Source of the DNA: Pycnococcus provasolii
Taxonomy: Eukaryota; Chlorophyta; Pseudoscourfieldiophyceae; Pseudoscourfieldiales; Pycnococcaceae
Direction: 5' to 3'
DNA length: 64,000 nucleotides
Assembly (NCBI GenBank): GCA_938743325.2
Contig: OW568868.1
Coordinates: forward strand, 620,001 to 684,000
Shown here piece by piece: positions 18,254 through 28,753 of the stretch. Below the pieces are notes generated by a model. The model did no database searches, was not told where the DNA came from, and saw only the letters and a list, made by a program, of their open reading frames with translations. Numbering within the stretch: the first letter of the stretch is position 1; each line of letters opens with the position of its first letter. The translations under genes and the position numbers were made by a program.

Positions 18254-19612
18254 ATGACGACGACTGCACGGAACGCGTCGATGTACGAGACGTCCGCGAG
18301 CTTGATTGGGGGCGGAATCTCGTTCAGGGGAATACGCGCGCCGCCCGTCGGAGAAAGGACGCACTTCGACAGGTACGAACACGCCGCCCGCCAAATCAGG
18401 CCAAAATACCCGTTCCACGAACAGGAGTATCGCATGCCCGGATACACGGGATACACGAAGGATGTGGCAGAGGTGTTCGGCAAAACGCCAATCAGCCTCC
18501 AGCTTGACGCTACAGCTCCGCTCAAGACGTCCGTGCTGATGGCGCCCAAAACGTCCAAGATTCTCACGAACGCAGAAATCGTGAACGACGCCGCCAACAA
18601 CAACAAAAACTGGCTGCGGGAGAAACCTGACGTGCTCTTCCCGAAACTCAAGCCCACGCCGGCGAAGCCGGGGAACCCGCCGTTCGTCAGCTCCATCTCG
18701 TTCGGAGACATGAGGTACGCTTCAGCAATCAAGGGTTCCACGGGGTACACAAGCACGTATCGGGAGCAGTGCGACAGCCTCACGGAACGCAAGGTGAAAT
18801 ACACGATTGAGGAGGAGTTTGCGGGAGACGGCACGGTAAATCCAAAGGAACTCGAGACCGAGCAGCTGAAGGCGCTTTACGCGGAAAACAAGACGAGGTA
18901 CACCGACGACATGGTCAAGTCGCTGCGCGATACGCTTCGCGTGCGCATCGAGGGAAAAATCAAGCCTTCCGGTATCTCCAACGCGTTCATGCTCCGCAAG
19001 CTCTTCGTCGAGAATGGACGTGAAGTAGACGGCGACATCGAAATCCACGACTTCAAGAAGCTGGTCTTGGACGGCTTCGGCCTTCAGCTGAGACGCGAGG
19101 AGGCAATCGCGCTGTTCTCTTACTACGACAAGGAGTGCTGCGGCGTGCTGAACGTCGAGGCATTCATGGGCGACATGCTTGACAGCGACTACTTCAGTCT
19201 CTTCTCGCCGCGCAAGATGGTTTCGAATCGAGCTGCGATTAATCATGAGGATCAGATGCGCGCGCTGATCCGCAAAAAGCTGTCGCCTCACGCGGAGATG
19301 CTCGAGAGTGTCTTTCGCAGGTTGGACACGGAGAAGACTGGGACTATCAGCGAGATCGAGGTCATGTACGGCTTTCGATGGTTGAGCATTAAGCTAACAA
19401 ACGAGGAGTGGGATTTTGTGCGGAAACTCGACCGCGGTGCTGGCATTAGCATCACTGCTTTCCTCGCGCGTTATGCAACCTCAGATGCAGAGCCGGAGGG
19501 TGTGAAGGAGTCGACGATGAAGTACATCAAGACCCTAGGTGGTTCGATGACGAATCGCGACGACTTCAAACTCCCGCTTATCACAGGCCGCACTCTCAAC
19601 AAGAGCATTTGA
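18254..19612 (+). CDS. EF-hand protein, candidate axonemal (microtubule inner) protein
   Basis: The protein has 452 residues from the ATG at 18254; the open frame starts earlier, but that part looks like leader. The N-terminal ~190 residues are basic and rich in Tyr/Pro/Gly, with MPGYTGYTKDVAEVFGKTP and STGYTSTYREQ. Short PGYTGY-type motifs of this kind occur in ciliary microtubule inner proteins. The C-terminal half holds EF-hand pairs: about residues 245-310 (REVDGDIEIHDFKKLV, YYDKECCGVLNVEAFM) and about 345-400 (RRLDTEKTGTISEIEVMYGF). Several loops lack acidic residues, so only some may bind calcium. EFHB/CFAP21-like proteins are the closest idea, but I cannot confirm that. Several ciliary genes lie in the same window, which fits. 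Confidence 0.7.
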   Translation: MTTTARNASMYETSASLIGGGISFRGIRAPPVGERTHFDRYEHAARQIRPKYPFHEQEYRMPGYTGYTKDVAEVFGKTPISLQLDATAPLKTSVLMAPKTSKILTNAEIVNDAANNNKNWLREKPDVLFPKLKPTPAKPGNPPFVSSISFGDMRYASAIKGSTGYTSTYREQCDSLTERKVKYTIEEEFAGDGTVNPKELETEQLKALYAENKTRYTDDMVKSLRDTLRVRIEGKIKPSGISNAFMLRKLFVENGREVDGDIEIHDFKKLVLDGFGLQLRREEAIALFSYYDKECCGVLNVEAFMGDMLDSDYFSLFSPRKMVSNRAAINHEDQMRALIRKKLSPHAEMLESVFRRLDTEKTGTISEIEVMYGFRWLSIKLTNEEWDFVRKLDRGAGISITAFLARYATSDAEPEGVKESTMKYIKTLGGSMTNRDDFKLPLITGRTLNKSI

Positions 19613-20644
19613 AAGGGCGCTGGCATTTGTTAAATCAACTTCTTTGCGATTGTTTAGTTTCTGTTTTCCTTGAACGCTCTTCTCGTCTTCGTCCGAGTAT
19701 CACGTATCACGCCCATTCAAATTTGCGTGTAAGGGTTTGGCTTCGTTGAATATTTTTTCAAGGTAGAGCCTTACCATAATTAGGTAGAGAAGTGTGATAG
19801 ATGACGGCGATTACGTGCGTGTAACGTGTCGATTTGTTGCTGTTCAGATTGTTAAAAGGTAGATACAGGATAAGTTGTGTGGATAGACTTAACTTCTGTA
19901 TGTTAAGTGGTGTGCAGTCAAAAAAGGTGATGTCAAGGTTTCCCGTTTTTCAAGGCATCCGTTCATTCACGCGACACCGGTCTCCGGAACTTGTGCAGGC
20001 CGTGCAAGTTGCAAAGTTGCACCAAACCGTGGTTCACTTTTTCACTTAGAACTATGGAAGCAGTCGTGAACGGGCGAAAACACCCAAACCAAGGCTGGTA
20101 GGGAACTGTGGAAAGTTAAGGTGAAAAGAAACAGCCGTTGAGCCTCGTCGTTATTTTCCCTCGTGATGATGTCTACAGTCTAGAGCCTACTAGAGGTAAG
20201 GTGGTACAGTAGCACTTACTTGGTCAACTCCACTCCACACTTACCACGGTAGTACTACATACCGGTACAGTACCGGTATGTTACTGTACTTCGAAACCAT
20301 TCGAAGCACCTATTCGAAGCTCGCAGTGGTCCGTCCGCGCCTGTTGTGTTGTGTGGTTTGGTAAGAATAAACTTTACTTTGCCAACTTCGGTTTCGTCTG
20401 TCTGTCTGTCTGTGCTCAAGGCTCATTCAAGGCTTGAGCAACACAAGTGGTTTTGCGCGTGTTCAAGTGGTGTGTTGTGTTGTGGGATCCCAGTTCCCAC
20501 CCGCGTCTGTTCCGGACGGCCTGGCCTCTCCGGCCTCTGACCCCGCCTGTGTCTCCTTTCTCGCTGTGTCTCGCCACGGGTCCCGGTTCCAAGCGCGCCA
20601 TCCGGTCTCTTTCGCTCGCTCGTCTCAGGTCGTGTTAGGCGCTT
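19613..20644. other. Intergenic, about 1 kb
   Basis: No gene supported. It contains short palindromes (ACCGGTACAGTACCGGT near 20260-20277), two TTCGAAGC repeats near 20298-20320 and a (TGTC)n run near 20395-20412. The last 200 bases are probably promoter and leader of the coiled-coil gene. Confidence 0.5.
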
Positions 20645-22543
20645 ATGTCTGACGACGCTGAAGACTTGGCAGCTGAGGCGGCGCCTGAGCAGGTCGACGG
20701 TGGTGCGGCGACAGACGTGCTGCAGGAAGAGGTGGTGGTGGAAGAGGAAGCGACAGAGTCCTTGAGCGAACCGACGGCGACGAACAACGACGACGAGGCG
20801 GTGGCACTTGAGGAGAATAGCGCGACGCTTGACGCGTCGCCTTCCGGACGCCTGTCTTACAACGCTGCCGAGAGCGGCGCGGCAGACATACAAGAAAATG
20901 GCGACGTTGCGGGAGACGGGAACGAAGAGGAGAACCTCGAGAATGCCGAATTGAACTCGCGCGTGCACGCTCTATGGACCAAGCTTGGACAGCTGCCCAA
21001 GGCGATTGCACTCAAGGTCCCTGACGTGCAGGTACCTGCCGAGCCAGAGGAGGAAACCAGTGCAGAGCCAACGAGCGGCGCGCGGAAGTTGCTTGTGAGC
21101 CTCGCCAAGCGTGTTGAGTGGATACTTTCCGTGCTCCCCGAATCGCTAGCAAGTGCGTCGTCGTCAAACGCGGTGGAGGAGGGAACGCTCAACGAGCGCA
21201 TCGGTGAGGCGGAGAGAGCGCTGAGCGCGCGTGACGCTGAGCTGGATGAACTTCGCAGCTCAGCCACAAACCTCGCAACGGAGAAGGCGGAGATTACTGA
21301 GCAGCTGCGGCAAACGCGGGAGGCGGCAGACACACAGGCGGCGCAGCACGCAGTGGAGCTTGCACAACTTCGCCGAAGCTTAGAGGAACGCGCGCAGAAT
21401 GCAGAGATCGAAGCGACAGTTCTGCAAGGCGACCTTGACAGCTTGCGCCGTCGCCTCGACGAGGCTCACGCAAAGCACGCAGAGGACGAGCTGCTGCTTG
21501 CTGAGGAGGTGAGGCGCAGCGCGGACCTTCGCGCGCACGTCGACGCGGGAACGGCGACGGCGGCAGCTCTGGCAGCCGCGGCGGTGGCGGACGTGCATTC
21601 CCTCGCCGCCTCGGCAACCGCCGCCGCAGCTGAGCTCCCGTCAGCAACGCAGGAAATGGCCGATGCAATGGAACGCGAGTTTCTGGAGATGCGCCGAGCT
21701 GCCGAGGAAGCGCTCCAGGCGGCACAAGCGGCACGCGGGGAGGTCGAGGAGAGCCACCGCGCGGTTGCTGCGGCGCATGCGGCGCAGGCGTCGGCGGAGG
21801 ACGCGCTGGCTGAGGCTAAATCGGCGCAGGCTGCTGCTGAGAAAGTCTCGGAGGATGAGCAGGCCAAGGCGCGGACAGCGCGTGAGGAGGCTTCTCGGGC
21901 CACAAGAAAAATGGAGAAGGTGGAGCATGCGCTAGCTGAGAAGGAGAAGGCGTGCGAAAAGCTGGACACAGAATTGTACTATTTGAAGAAAGACCTCGCG
22001 GCATCGGAGAGCGATAAGGACAAGGCTCGCAAGGATGCGGTGAGCCAGATATCGAAGCGGCGAAAGGCGGAGCAGCGCCTTGCGAGAGCAGAAGAGAAAG
22101 TCAAGGGAATGCAGGACGAAGTGTCGTCGTCCGCGGCACGAACAGACGATCTCGAGAGTCTCGTCGAGCATCTTCGCCGCAACGTGTCGGAGGTGGAGGC
22201 GGAGGCTGACGAGCTGAGACGCATGCACTCGCGCGAGGCTGGGGTTGGTCGCATGGACATGCATCGCGACGAGGATCGGAAGCGCGATCGCAACCAGCTG
22301 ATGTCCGCGCTAAAGCGCGCGGAGCTTGCCGAGGAGCGTGCGGCCCTTGCCGAGGAGCGCGCGGAGAACGCTGAGAGAAGCTTGGTCATCATGGAGGAGA
22401 TGATGCGCGGCTTGAAGGGCGAACAGCGGATGCTGCGTCGTCAGCTCAAGGCTGCGCGCGCCGGTCATTCGGTGCCTCCTCCCACCTCTGGTGTGGTGGC
22501 TCCGCCCACATCAGGAGCAGAGCCAAGATCGCTCATACCGTAA
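20645..22543 (+). CDS. Ala/Glu-rich long coiled-coil protein, function unknown
   Basis: Single exon, 632 residues, ATG at 20645, stop TAA. The first ~100 residues are acidic and disordered (MSDDAEDLAAEAAPEQVDG). A short ordered patch at about 100-165 includes HALWTKLGQLPKAIALKVPD and RKLLVSLAKRVEWILSVLP. From about 180 to 610 it is near-continuous coiled coil rich in Ala, Glu, Arg and Lys, with a long Ala-rich segment in the middle. The tail is Pro/Ser-rich. The patch at 100-165 looks most likely to be conserved and would be the part to search with. A golgin, basal-body or cilium-associated role is possible, but nothing in the sequence decides it. No transit peptide or membrane segment is visible. 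Confidence 0.75.
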   Translation: MSDDAEDLAAEAAPEQVDGGAATDVLQEEVVVEEEATESLSEPTATNNDDEAVALEENSATLDASPSGRLSYNAAESGAADIQENGDVAGDGNEEENLENAELNSRVHALWTKLGQLPKAIALKVPDVQVPAEPEEETSAEPTSGARKLLVSLAKRVEWILSVLPESLASASSSNAVEEGTLNERIGEAERALSARDAELDELRSSATNLATEKAEITEQLRQTREAADTQAAQHAVELAQLRRSLEERAQNAEIEATVLQGDLDSLRRRLDEAHAKHAEDELLLAEEVRRSADLRAHVDAGTATAAALAAAAVADVHSLAASATAAAAELPSATQEMADAMEREFLEMRRAAEEALQAAQAARGEVEESHRAVAAAHAAQASAEDALAEAKSAQAAAEKVSEDEQAKARTAREEASRATRKMEKVEHALAEKEKACEKLDTELYYLKKDLAASESDKDKARKDAVSQISKRRKAEQRLARAEEKVKGMQDEVSSSAARTDDLESLVEHLRRNVSEVEAEADELRRMHSREAGVGRMDMHRDEDRKRDRNQLMSALKRAELAEERAALAEERAENAERSLVIMEEMMRGLKGEQRMLRRQLKAARAGHSVPPPTSGVVAPPTSGAEPRSLIP

Positions 22544-22870
22544 TGAAGTGTACTTACTTTACTCTCTCTCTCTCTGTGTTTATCGTTCGTGCATTCCCAT
22601 TTCCCTCATATAGGTATTCAAGGAACCACAATTTCTTTTGAAGACACCTTTGGTCGTTCACATGTCCTTCACAGACAGACACACATGTTATGTTGAGGTT
22701 GTGTCACACTAAGTCACACTTTAGTCTATCGTGTTTTTTCTTTATCCCCACCTACGTACCGGGTAGGGTATTAGGGTTAGGGTTAGGGTTACTCTTCGAT
22801 GGGTCCCTGAAATTCGTGGTGGAGGAGGGCTCTGGGCTCCCGGGATCCCTGCCCCCTCCATCAGTTCGTC
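22544..22870. other. Intergenic between coiled-coil gene and SDR gene
   Basis: It contains a (TC)n run near 22559-22574, a TAGTCTA motif near 22723, and the TTAGGG tract at 22771-22791 listed separately. No gene seen. Confidence 0.5.
22771..22791 (+). promoter_or_regulatory. TTAGGG tract upstream of the SDR gene
   Basis: Three TTAGGG hexamers about 80 bases before the ATG at 22871, on the gene's own strand. Confidence 0.45.
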
Positions 22871-23605
22871 ATGCCAGGCGTCGTCGTCGTCGGCGCGTCC
22901 GGATTCGTCGGTGGTGCGATCGTGAACCTGGCGAGTTCGCGGCGCCTTTGTGGTCGTATCGCCTCGGTGCTTGGCGTGTCGCGGTCAGGTACCGCGGCAG
23001 CTCACCCGTCGCCATCCAGCGACGCACGCTCCGATGTATCAACGACGTATCTTGCGCTTGACGTGCTCGCACCTCGAGGGAACGACGAGCTTGCCTCTGC
23101 GCTGGAGGGCGCCACCGCCGTGATCGTCTCCGTTGGATTTGCACCACTACCGTTCGTGGCATATGATAAGCAGGTGCGCATGAACGGGGAGACGAACAAG
23201 CGCGTGCTGGAGGCGGCCGCGACGGCGAAGGTGCCGCGCGCGGTGCTCGTAAACGCGGCGATGGCTGAACCACTCGTGTCGCTCGGCGTCGTTCCAAGGG
23301 GTTACTATGACGGAAAGATGATGGCACGCGAGGCTGCACGCGCGTTTGTGGATGCCGAACCGGCGACGCGCTCCGCCGCGGTGCTGAAGCCTGGACCCAT
23401 ACACGGCTGGCGTGCCGTCGCGCCCGGGGTCGCGCTACCTCTCAGCGCCGCTATGGTTCCAGCCGAGACCGTACTTCGTGCTGTCGCATCCCCGGGCTCT
23501 ACGCTCGCTGACCTCACACCCGTGAGCGTGTCTCGCGTTGCGGAGGTTGCGATTGAGCAAGCGACGCGCGATGGCGTGACGGGCTATGAAGAATTTGCGC
23601 TGTAA
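22871..23605 (+). CDS. Atypical short-chain dehydrogenase (NDUFA9/COQ11-like)
   Basis: NAD(P)-binding Rossmann protein of 244 residues, ATG at 22871. It starts almost directly with the nucleotide-binding strand and glycine loop (VVVVGASGFVGGAI, residues 4-17), so it has no presequence. Next come a conserved strand (LALDVLAP), a loop (ALEGATAVIVSVG), and NKRVLEAAATAKVPRAVLVNA, typical of extended or atypical SDRs. YYDGKMMAREA sits where the classical YxxxK would be. Later parts (LKPGPIHG, SVSRVAEVAIEQA, TGYEEF) resemble the yeast COQ11 and complex I NDUFA9 branch. Such proteins usually hold a nucleotide structurally or assist coenzyme Q or complex I, rather than acting as dehydrogenases. The substrate cannot be told. 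It is convergent with the polycystin gene. Confidence 0.8.
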   Translation: MPGVVVVGASGFVGGAIVNLASSRRLCGRIASVLGVSRSGTAAAHPSPSSDARSDVSTTYLALDVLAPRGNDELASALEGATAVIVSVGFAPLPFVAYDKQVRMNGETNKRVLEAAATAKVPRAVLVNAAMAEPLVSLGVVPRGYYDGKMMAREAARAFVDAEPATRSAAVLKPGPIHGWRAVAPGVALPLSAAMVPAETVLRAVASPGSTLADLTPVSVSRVAEVAIEQATRDGVTGYEEFAL

Positions 23606-23633
23606 AATCCATCATTCATTCGTTCCAAGCCAA

Positions 23634-23760
23634 GATCGCTCGTTCAGTAGTGGAACCTGAGCCACTTCGTCCAACGGTTGTCGTCCATTCGCGCCATTCA
23701 CACTCACCATCCGGCCCATTCAATGGCGCTATTCAGCAGCTCGCATTTGTACACGGCGCT
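23634..23760 (+). repeat. Gene-end repeat, copy C
   Basis: GATCGCTCGTTCAGTAGTGG, then CACTTCGTCCAACGGTTGTC, then CGCCATTCACACTCACCATC. It begins 28 bases after the SDR stop, in the same direction. Beyond the usual ~90 bases it shares TTTGTACA...GCGCTG with copy E, so some copies are at least 130 bases long. Confidence 0.75.
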
Positions 23761-23933
23761 GGTGATTTCGAAGGATCAATCTTTTCGTTGGCGCCCGGCG
23801 TGAGAGATCCGCTTGCGCTTGTTGTCGTTGTCGTCGTCGCCACGAACCGTGCATCAATATGGTGACTGATGAGTCGCATCTACTGTACTACTCTACACTA
23901 AGGTGTTGAAAGTTGAAAGAAAGATAAGTGAGT

Positions 23934-26900
23934 TTACTTCCCGCCGGGCAACATGGGCATGCTCGATCCTCTCCCGGCTGGTGCGGTTGCCGACGTCGCG
24001 GAGATCTGATCCGACAAGCTCATCATAAGGTCTATCATGAGCGAAAGCTTCTTCGCCATGTTTCGGCTGAGCTCCTTCACCTGACCCTCGACCTTGTCGA
24101 TGCGATCCTCCACCGGCTTGAGATCGACGTGCGCCGCCACCATCCCGCCGCCACCCCCCCGCACTGCGCCACCTACGCCATGGCTTGCAATGTGCGCTTC
24201 GGCTTCCGCCTCGTCCGTCTCCGCAATCTTCATCTCCGTCTCGATCTCCGCCTCCTTCTCCGCCAGCTCACGCAGGATTGCCGACATCTCCGCCTTGTCC
24301 AGCACACCATCCTGGTTGACGTCGTACTTCGCGAGCAGATCCTTCGCACCGCGGCTGTTGAGGATTTCATACGCTTTCGGGTTGTCCTTGAGCACCTCCT
24401 TCAGCTCATCCTCGTCGATCAAACCATCAACATTCCTGTCCGAAGCCAAGATGTCCTCCGTGAGGTCCTTGATGGCGCGCTTCCTCGTGACGAGGTTGGA
24501 GATCTTATCAAGCAGCTGATCCTTGAGGTTGGAGTAGAAGTTCAAGTCCTCCTCGCTCTGATTGCCCTTGACATCCGCGTAAGCGTCGCAGATAATCGCC
24601 AGGAACATGTTGAGGAGGATGAAGAACATCACCACCTGTAGCAGGTAGAAGAGCAGCGGCGCCATGACCTTATTTGAGTCGTAGATTGCCGCGTAGTCGA
24701 AGTCGCCTAGCAGAATCAGCGCGAGCGTCGAGTGCGCCGCACTAAGCGTGCGGTACTCGTAAACGTCAGCTCCGAAGCTGACGTAGAACGCTGCGCCGAA
24801 TCCGAACAGCACGATGGATGCCATGATGACGAACAGGAGCAGGTCGAACGAGCACGCGTGAACCGTCACGAGAATTGAGTCCATGCGTGGCATAAAGCGG
24901 AGGTATTTGAAGATCTTGAAGTATATCAAGAAAAAGTTGATGGCGCTGATGTTGAGTTCCTGCGTCGCCAGCAGTGCGATGGGCGGGAAGTCTATATAAT
25001 TTGTCGACGTGGAGTTATAGTCAAACTTCTCGATGATGAGGAACGCTCCAAACCGCAGACCATAAACCGCGTAGAGAATGATCAAGTTGGCCCAGTCGAG
25101 ATAATTCCATCCGTCACCCCAGTACTCCCATCCAGATTTGCGGATCTCGATAAGCTCCTCGACGGTGTACCACACGATCATCGCAAAGAAGATAATCTCG
25201 AGTATAGCGATGATCATGTCAGCACCCGTCACGTAACGGTAGAGCTTGAAGGTTCGGGACTTCTGGTACGGAAACACGCCGCCAATGGTGGGCATTTCCC
25301 AGATGTTGCGCATCGTCGTGAAGAGGTTGAAGTTCGCGTCCAGCAGATTCGTGTCCAACACAACGGCACGAGTCTTGCCGTCAACCCAGCCATTACTCTT
25401 GAGCTTTTCAATCTGCTTACTGTAGATGTTTTGCGCCGTGCACGAATTTGAGCACGACGCGTCGGGATCCTTCTTGCACTTGCAATTGCCGCACTTCTTC
25501 AACTCCATCAATTCGAGCAATGTCTGGTAGGACACATACGGCAGCTGGCAGTAGCAGTTCGTGTATCCCAGGTCCCTGTACACCGAGTTGCATACGTTCT
25601 GGTCGATGGCGTGATTCTCCACCTTCGCACACTTTTTCGTGTCCAGCGCACTCGGAACTTTGGTGCGATTTTGGACGAAGCCGTCCTTTTTGTACATCCA
25701 GTTCGTGGAGCACGTGCTGAGATCGCGCTCGATGAGAGTGCGCCGCATGCGAGAGGGCGAGTGCGGCGATCCACTCAGGCCGCGCCTTGCCGCTTGCCTG
25801 GACGTGCTGGCTGCCGTCGCGAGAAGGCGGCGTGCGGGGCCTGCTGGTGCTGCGCCTGCTGGTGCTGCGGCGCTCGCTGGCGAGGCGTACGTGACATTCA
25901 CGTTGACGTATCCTTTTGCCTCGCTGTTCTTGTCCCCGAAGGTGAGCCTGAGGGAGCCCATGTTGCGCGTTGTTCCCGCGGGCAGATCAACGAACGTGGG
26001 GCCGAGGCCGACGGCGATGGTGATGCCCACCGTCTGGGCGGCGTTCACCTTGCCAGAGACGGGCGTCGTTTTGATCGTGTCCATCCACTCGGCGACGCTG
26101 CCGTTCAGCTGTAGGCTCAACGGGTCGAGCTGCCAGTCGAGCTGCAGCGTGCCGGTGTTCTTCATGATGATCACCTCCTGCTTGTCCGACTCGCCGGGCT
26201 GGTCGCTCAGCTCAAAGTTAAAGAACATCTCGCGGCGCAGCTTGTCATCAGCCTCCTTGCTGCCCTTGAAGGCTATGCCGGGGCCATCCGTGACGAACAG
26301 CGGCGGCGGCGGCGACATTTGTGGTGCCGCCGGTGGTGGTGGAGGCGGGAAGCGTTCCCAAGTAACGCCCTGCTCCTCCATGCACTTGTTAGTGGACATC
26401 TCCATCACCGGGATACACTCCTCGACCATTTCCGCGAGCTGGAAAGCAGCTACGTTCGGCAGCAGGTCGACTGCGTATCCATCCTGCGAGTACTTTCCAA
26501 ACTGCCCCTCGAACGTGTACACGTTCGTCGTGTTCAGCGCGCCTGCTGACTGGAATAGGAAAGGCCTGGTGAAGTTCTCGAGCTTGCTCGTATTCTCGTG
26601 AATGGGCTTCGTGTCTTTGTTCCCGCCAGTGAAAGGGCTCTGGCACTTGACGGAGGTTCCGTACACATCTTGCAGCCAGGAGGGCGTGGGGCAGTTGACG
26701 TCCACGCTGCGCACCTGCCTCAGCCTCATGGCACCCATGACTCTGCTGTTTCCCAGAATGTACAGCCTCGCGATGGCGTCTAGCAAACTGCCGTCGTAGT
26801 TCTCGTTAGGGAAGAGAAGGCCGGCCATGTGGTACTCCAGGTAGCCCCACATGCCGCTGACGTCGCTAATCTCGTCGAAGTCGTCGTAGTTTTCGTTTCC

Positions 26901-27074
26901 CGAGCTCGCAAAGTTGTCGAGGGTGAGCATGTTCGTATCATACTGCGTGACTCCTGGCTTTGACGCGAAGCTGACAATCGAGAACAGGACGACGAACACG
27001 AGGTACAGCGTGAACTCCTTGGCGTACTCGTTCTGGCTGTACCACTTCCAGATGGACTTTAGCGTGCCGAGCAT
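23934..27074 (-). CDS. PKD2: Polycystin-2-like (PKD2) cation channel with EF-hands
   Basis: TRPP-type cation channel, in green algae a ciliary membrane protein. It has 1,046 residues from the ATG at 27072-27074; the frame opens 9 bases earlier at a TTG. TM1 lies at about residues 20-40. The extracellular polycystin domain runs to the hallmark TRAVVLDTNLLDANFNLFTT and GGVFPY (~565-600). S1-S6 occupy ~610-835, with the pore filter LILLGDFDYA (~790) and the S6 signature FFILLNMFLAIICDAYADVK. Two canonical EF-hands follow: DRNVDGLIDEDE (~878) and DVNQDGVLDKAE (~918). A coiled coil comes after. The extracellular part is enlarged by a Pro-rich segment, a beta-sandwich-like insert (~255-400, NTGTLQLDWQLDPLSLQLNG) and a Cys-rich segment (~450-550). 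These are unusual for PKD2. Confidence 0.93.
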   Translation of the reverse strand: MLGTLKSIWKWYSQNEYAKEFTLYLVFVVLFSIVSFASKPGVTQYDTNMLTLDNFASSGNENYDDFDEISDVSGMWGYLEYHMAGLLFPNENYDGSLLDAIARLYILGNSRVMGAMRLRQVRSVDVNCPTPSWLQDVYGTSVKCQSPFTGGNKDTKPIHENTSKLENFTRPFLFQSAGALNTTNVYTFEGQFGKYSQDGYAVDLLPNVAAFQLAEMVEECIPVMEMSTNKCMEEQGVTWERFPPPPPPAAPQMSPPPPLFVTDGPGIAFKGSKEADDKLRREMFFNFELSDQPGESDKQEVIIMKNTGTLQLDWQLDPLSLQLNGSVAEWMDTIKTTPVSGKVNAAQTVGITIAVGLGPTFVDLPAGTTRNMGSLRLTFGDKNSEAKGYVNVNVTYASPASAAAPAGAAPAGPARRLLATAASTSRQAARRGLSGSPHSPSRMRRTLIERDLSTCSTNWMYKKDGFVQNRTKVPSALDTKKCAKVENHAIDQNVCNSVYRDLGYTNCYCQLPYVSYQTLLELMELKKCGNCKCKKDPDASCSNSCTAQNIYSKQIEKLKSNGWVDGKTRAVVLDTNLLDANFNLFTTMRNIWEMPTIGGVFPYQKSRTFKLYRYVTGADMIIAILEIIFFAMIVWYTVEELIEIRKSGWEYWGDGWNYLDWANLIILYAVYGLRFGAFLIIEKFDYNSTSTNYIDFPPIALLATQELNISAINFFLIYFKIFKYLRFMPRMDSILVTVHACSFDLLLFVIMASIVLFGFGAAFYVSFGADVYEYRTLSAAHSTLALILLGDFDYAAIYDSNKVMAPLLFYLLQVVMFFILLNMFLAIICDAYADVKGNQSEEDLNFYSNLKDQLLDKISNLVTRKRAIKDLTEDILASDRNVDGLIDEDELKEVLKDNPKAYEILNSRGAKDLLAKYDVNQDGVLDKAEMSAILRELAEKEAEIETEMKIAETDEAEAEAHIASHGVGGAVRGGGGGMVAAHVDLKPVEDRIDKVEGQVKELSRNMAKKLSLMIDLMMSLSDQISATSATAPAGRGSSMPMLPGGK

Positions 27075-28753
27075 TATTATCAAGGGGTAACAGGACTATG
27101 ACCTACGGCTGTGCAAGATAAGTCGCCACCACCTTAAGCACTACAGTCTGGCGCCACTACTACAGTCAGTCCTCCGCCGCTACGGTTTTTTTTAAGGCAA
27201 GGCGCGCGGCCGGGCAAGTCTTATTTAGGGAAGGGGCAAGGCGCTTCGGTAAGGGGCCTCGGAGGTCCTCGGAGGGGGGGGGGGGGCTCAACCTCAAGGA
27301 GGCTCAGCAAGGGGTTCGCGACGTTCGCTGTAGTTCGCCTCAAGTTCGCTGAAGTTCGCCGAGCCTCAGGTGTCAGGGAGGAGCTCTCTCTCTCTCCCTC
27401 TTCCCCCTGGTGCCTGAGGTGTGCCTGGTGCCTGGGGTGTTGTGGTCTTCCTTTCCTTGTGGTCTTCCCCGGATAGCCGCGGCCGGGCTGCCGGGTCACC
27501 CCGGTGCGTCCGTCCCTTGCCATGAAGAACTCTACCTGTACAGTAGAACAGAACCTTGAAGAACAGGTCATGGTCTGGTGGGCCTCTGGACACAGCTTCC
27601 CCCCCCTTGGCCCCTTCAAGACTTTCCAGCTTTGTTCTGGACGTTTTCCTTGGCTGAACGTTCTTCTTCCATGATCCTTGGAGGAACGTTCTGTGTCTCG
27701 TGTCTTCGAATTCGTCCACCACGATATCGTGGGACACTGTAGTACTACGGTCTTGGTTGTCGACCTTGTCGAGCTTGTCGTCGTCGCCGTCGAGGCGTCG
27801 AGGAGCTCGTGGAGCAGCTCGACGAGCCTGACGAAACACCAAAAACGGAGTCCTGAGGCGAAACCTTGTCAAGGTGTCTCGTTTTCCCCTTCCCTTCCTC
27901 AATGCTCGTCATTGTGAAGTTTTTTACCTCTTTGTAGTACTACAGTATCGCGCACAACCTTTGCAGCATCTTTCTGAATTCTGTACTTTTTAGTGCTAGT
28001 CTATTCTGCGCACAACAACGCACTGGTAGTCTGGTACAGTACGCTGTGTTGTACCGCTCATCATACCAACTACTTAGCTGAGCTCTCGCTGTAAACCTGT
28101 ACCATTTCTCGGCTCCATACAGCTGTGGAAGTGTGATGAGAGTTGGGTGTCTCAAGGCAACTCCACCGAACCTCGAGCGTCGAGATCAGACGCTGTGTCT
28201 CCGAGGGCAAGAGGCCAAGAGGGTACTTCTTATTACCCGGTCCTCACTGGCCTGTCGCCGCTCCCTGCGCTGCGCGTTCAAGGCATCTGTTGTTGGTTCC
28301 GCCATCAAACGCGCCTCCCATCTCAGGAGGGGTCCGTAGACGACTTCTCCTCCTCTCGAGGCTCTTACGGAAGGGGAGGCCTCTGCTTTCGGCTTCTTTC
28401 GAGCCTTCTTTGCTGATTTAAGGCGTTCACACTCTTTCGGTACGCCTGAAGGGTCTGACGTACGGTATCGTCTCTCCTGGATATCTGTATCTAAGGGGCA
28501 GCGTAGCGTAAGAGTATCGTCGCGCAATTTCCAATTTACGTTTCACCTCACCGAGCTCGGGCATCGTCACAGGTCCCGTGGAAAGAAACAAAGAGACTCG
28601 GAATCGCGCCTCTCCTCGTGTGAGTAAGGCTGGCTGTGCTCGCGTTCCGCCGTTCGGCCTAGCTAACTCTGCAGCTGCTGAGCGCGTTTCCTCGCCTCTG
28701 CATTGTCGAAAGTACGAGACACATTTTGATACCCTACGGTCTGGCCTGGCCTG
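27075..28753. other. Gene-poor intergenic region, about 1.7 kb
   Basis: No supported gene. There is a 13-base G run near 27276-27288, and GTTCGC(T/C)-type short repeats at 27315-27365. There are open frames up to 178 codons on the minus strand (27366-27902), but they are Arg/Pro-rich with no recognisable domain. AGTACTACAGTA-type motifs lie near 27930-27950. The last ~300 bases are likely promoter for the gene at 28754. Confidence 0.5.

Noticed and set aside
27366-27902. 178-codon minus-strand frame
   Set aside because: Arg/Pro-rich, over short tandem repeats, with no conserved-looking segment.
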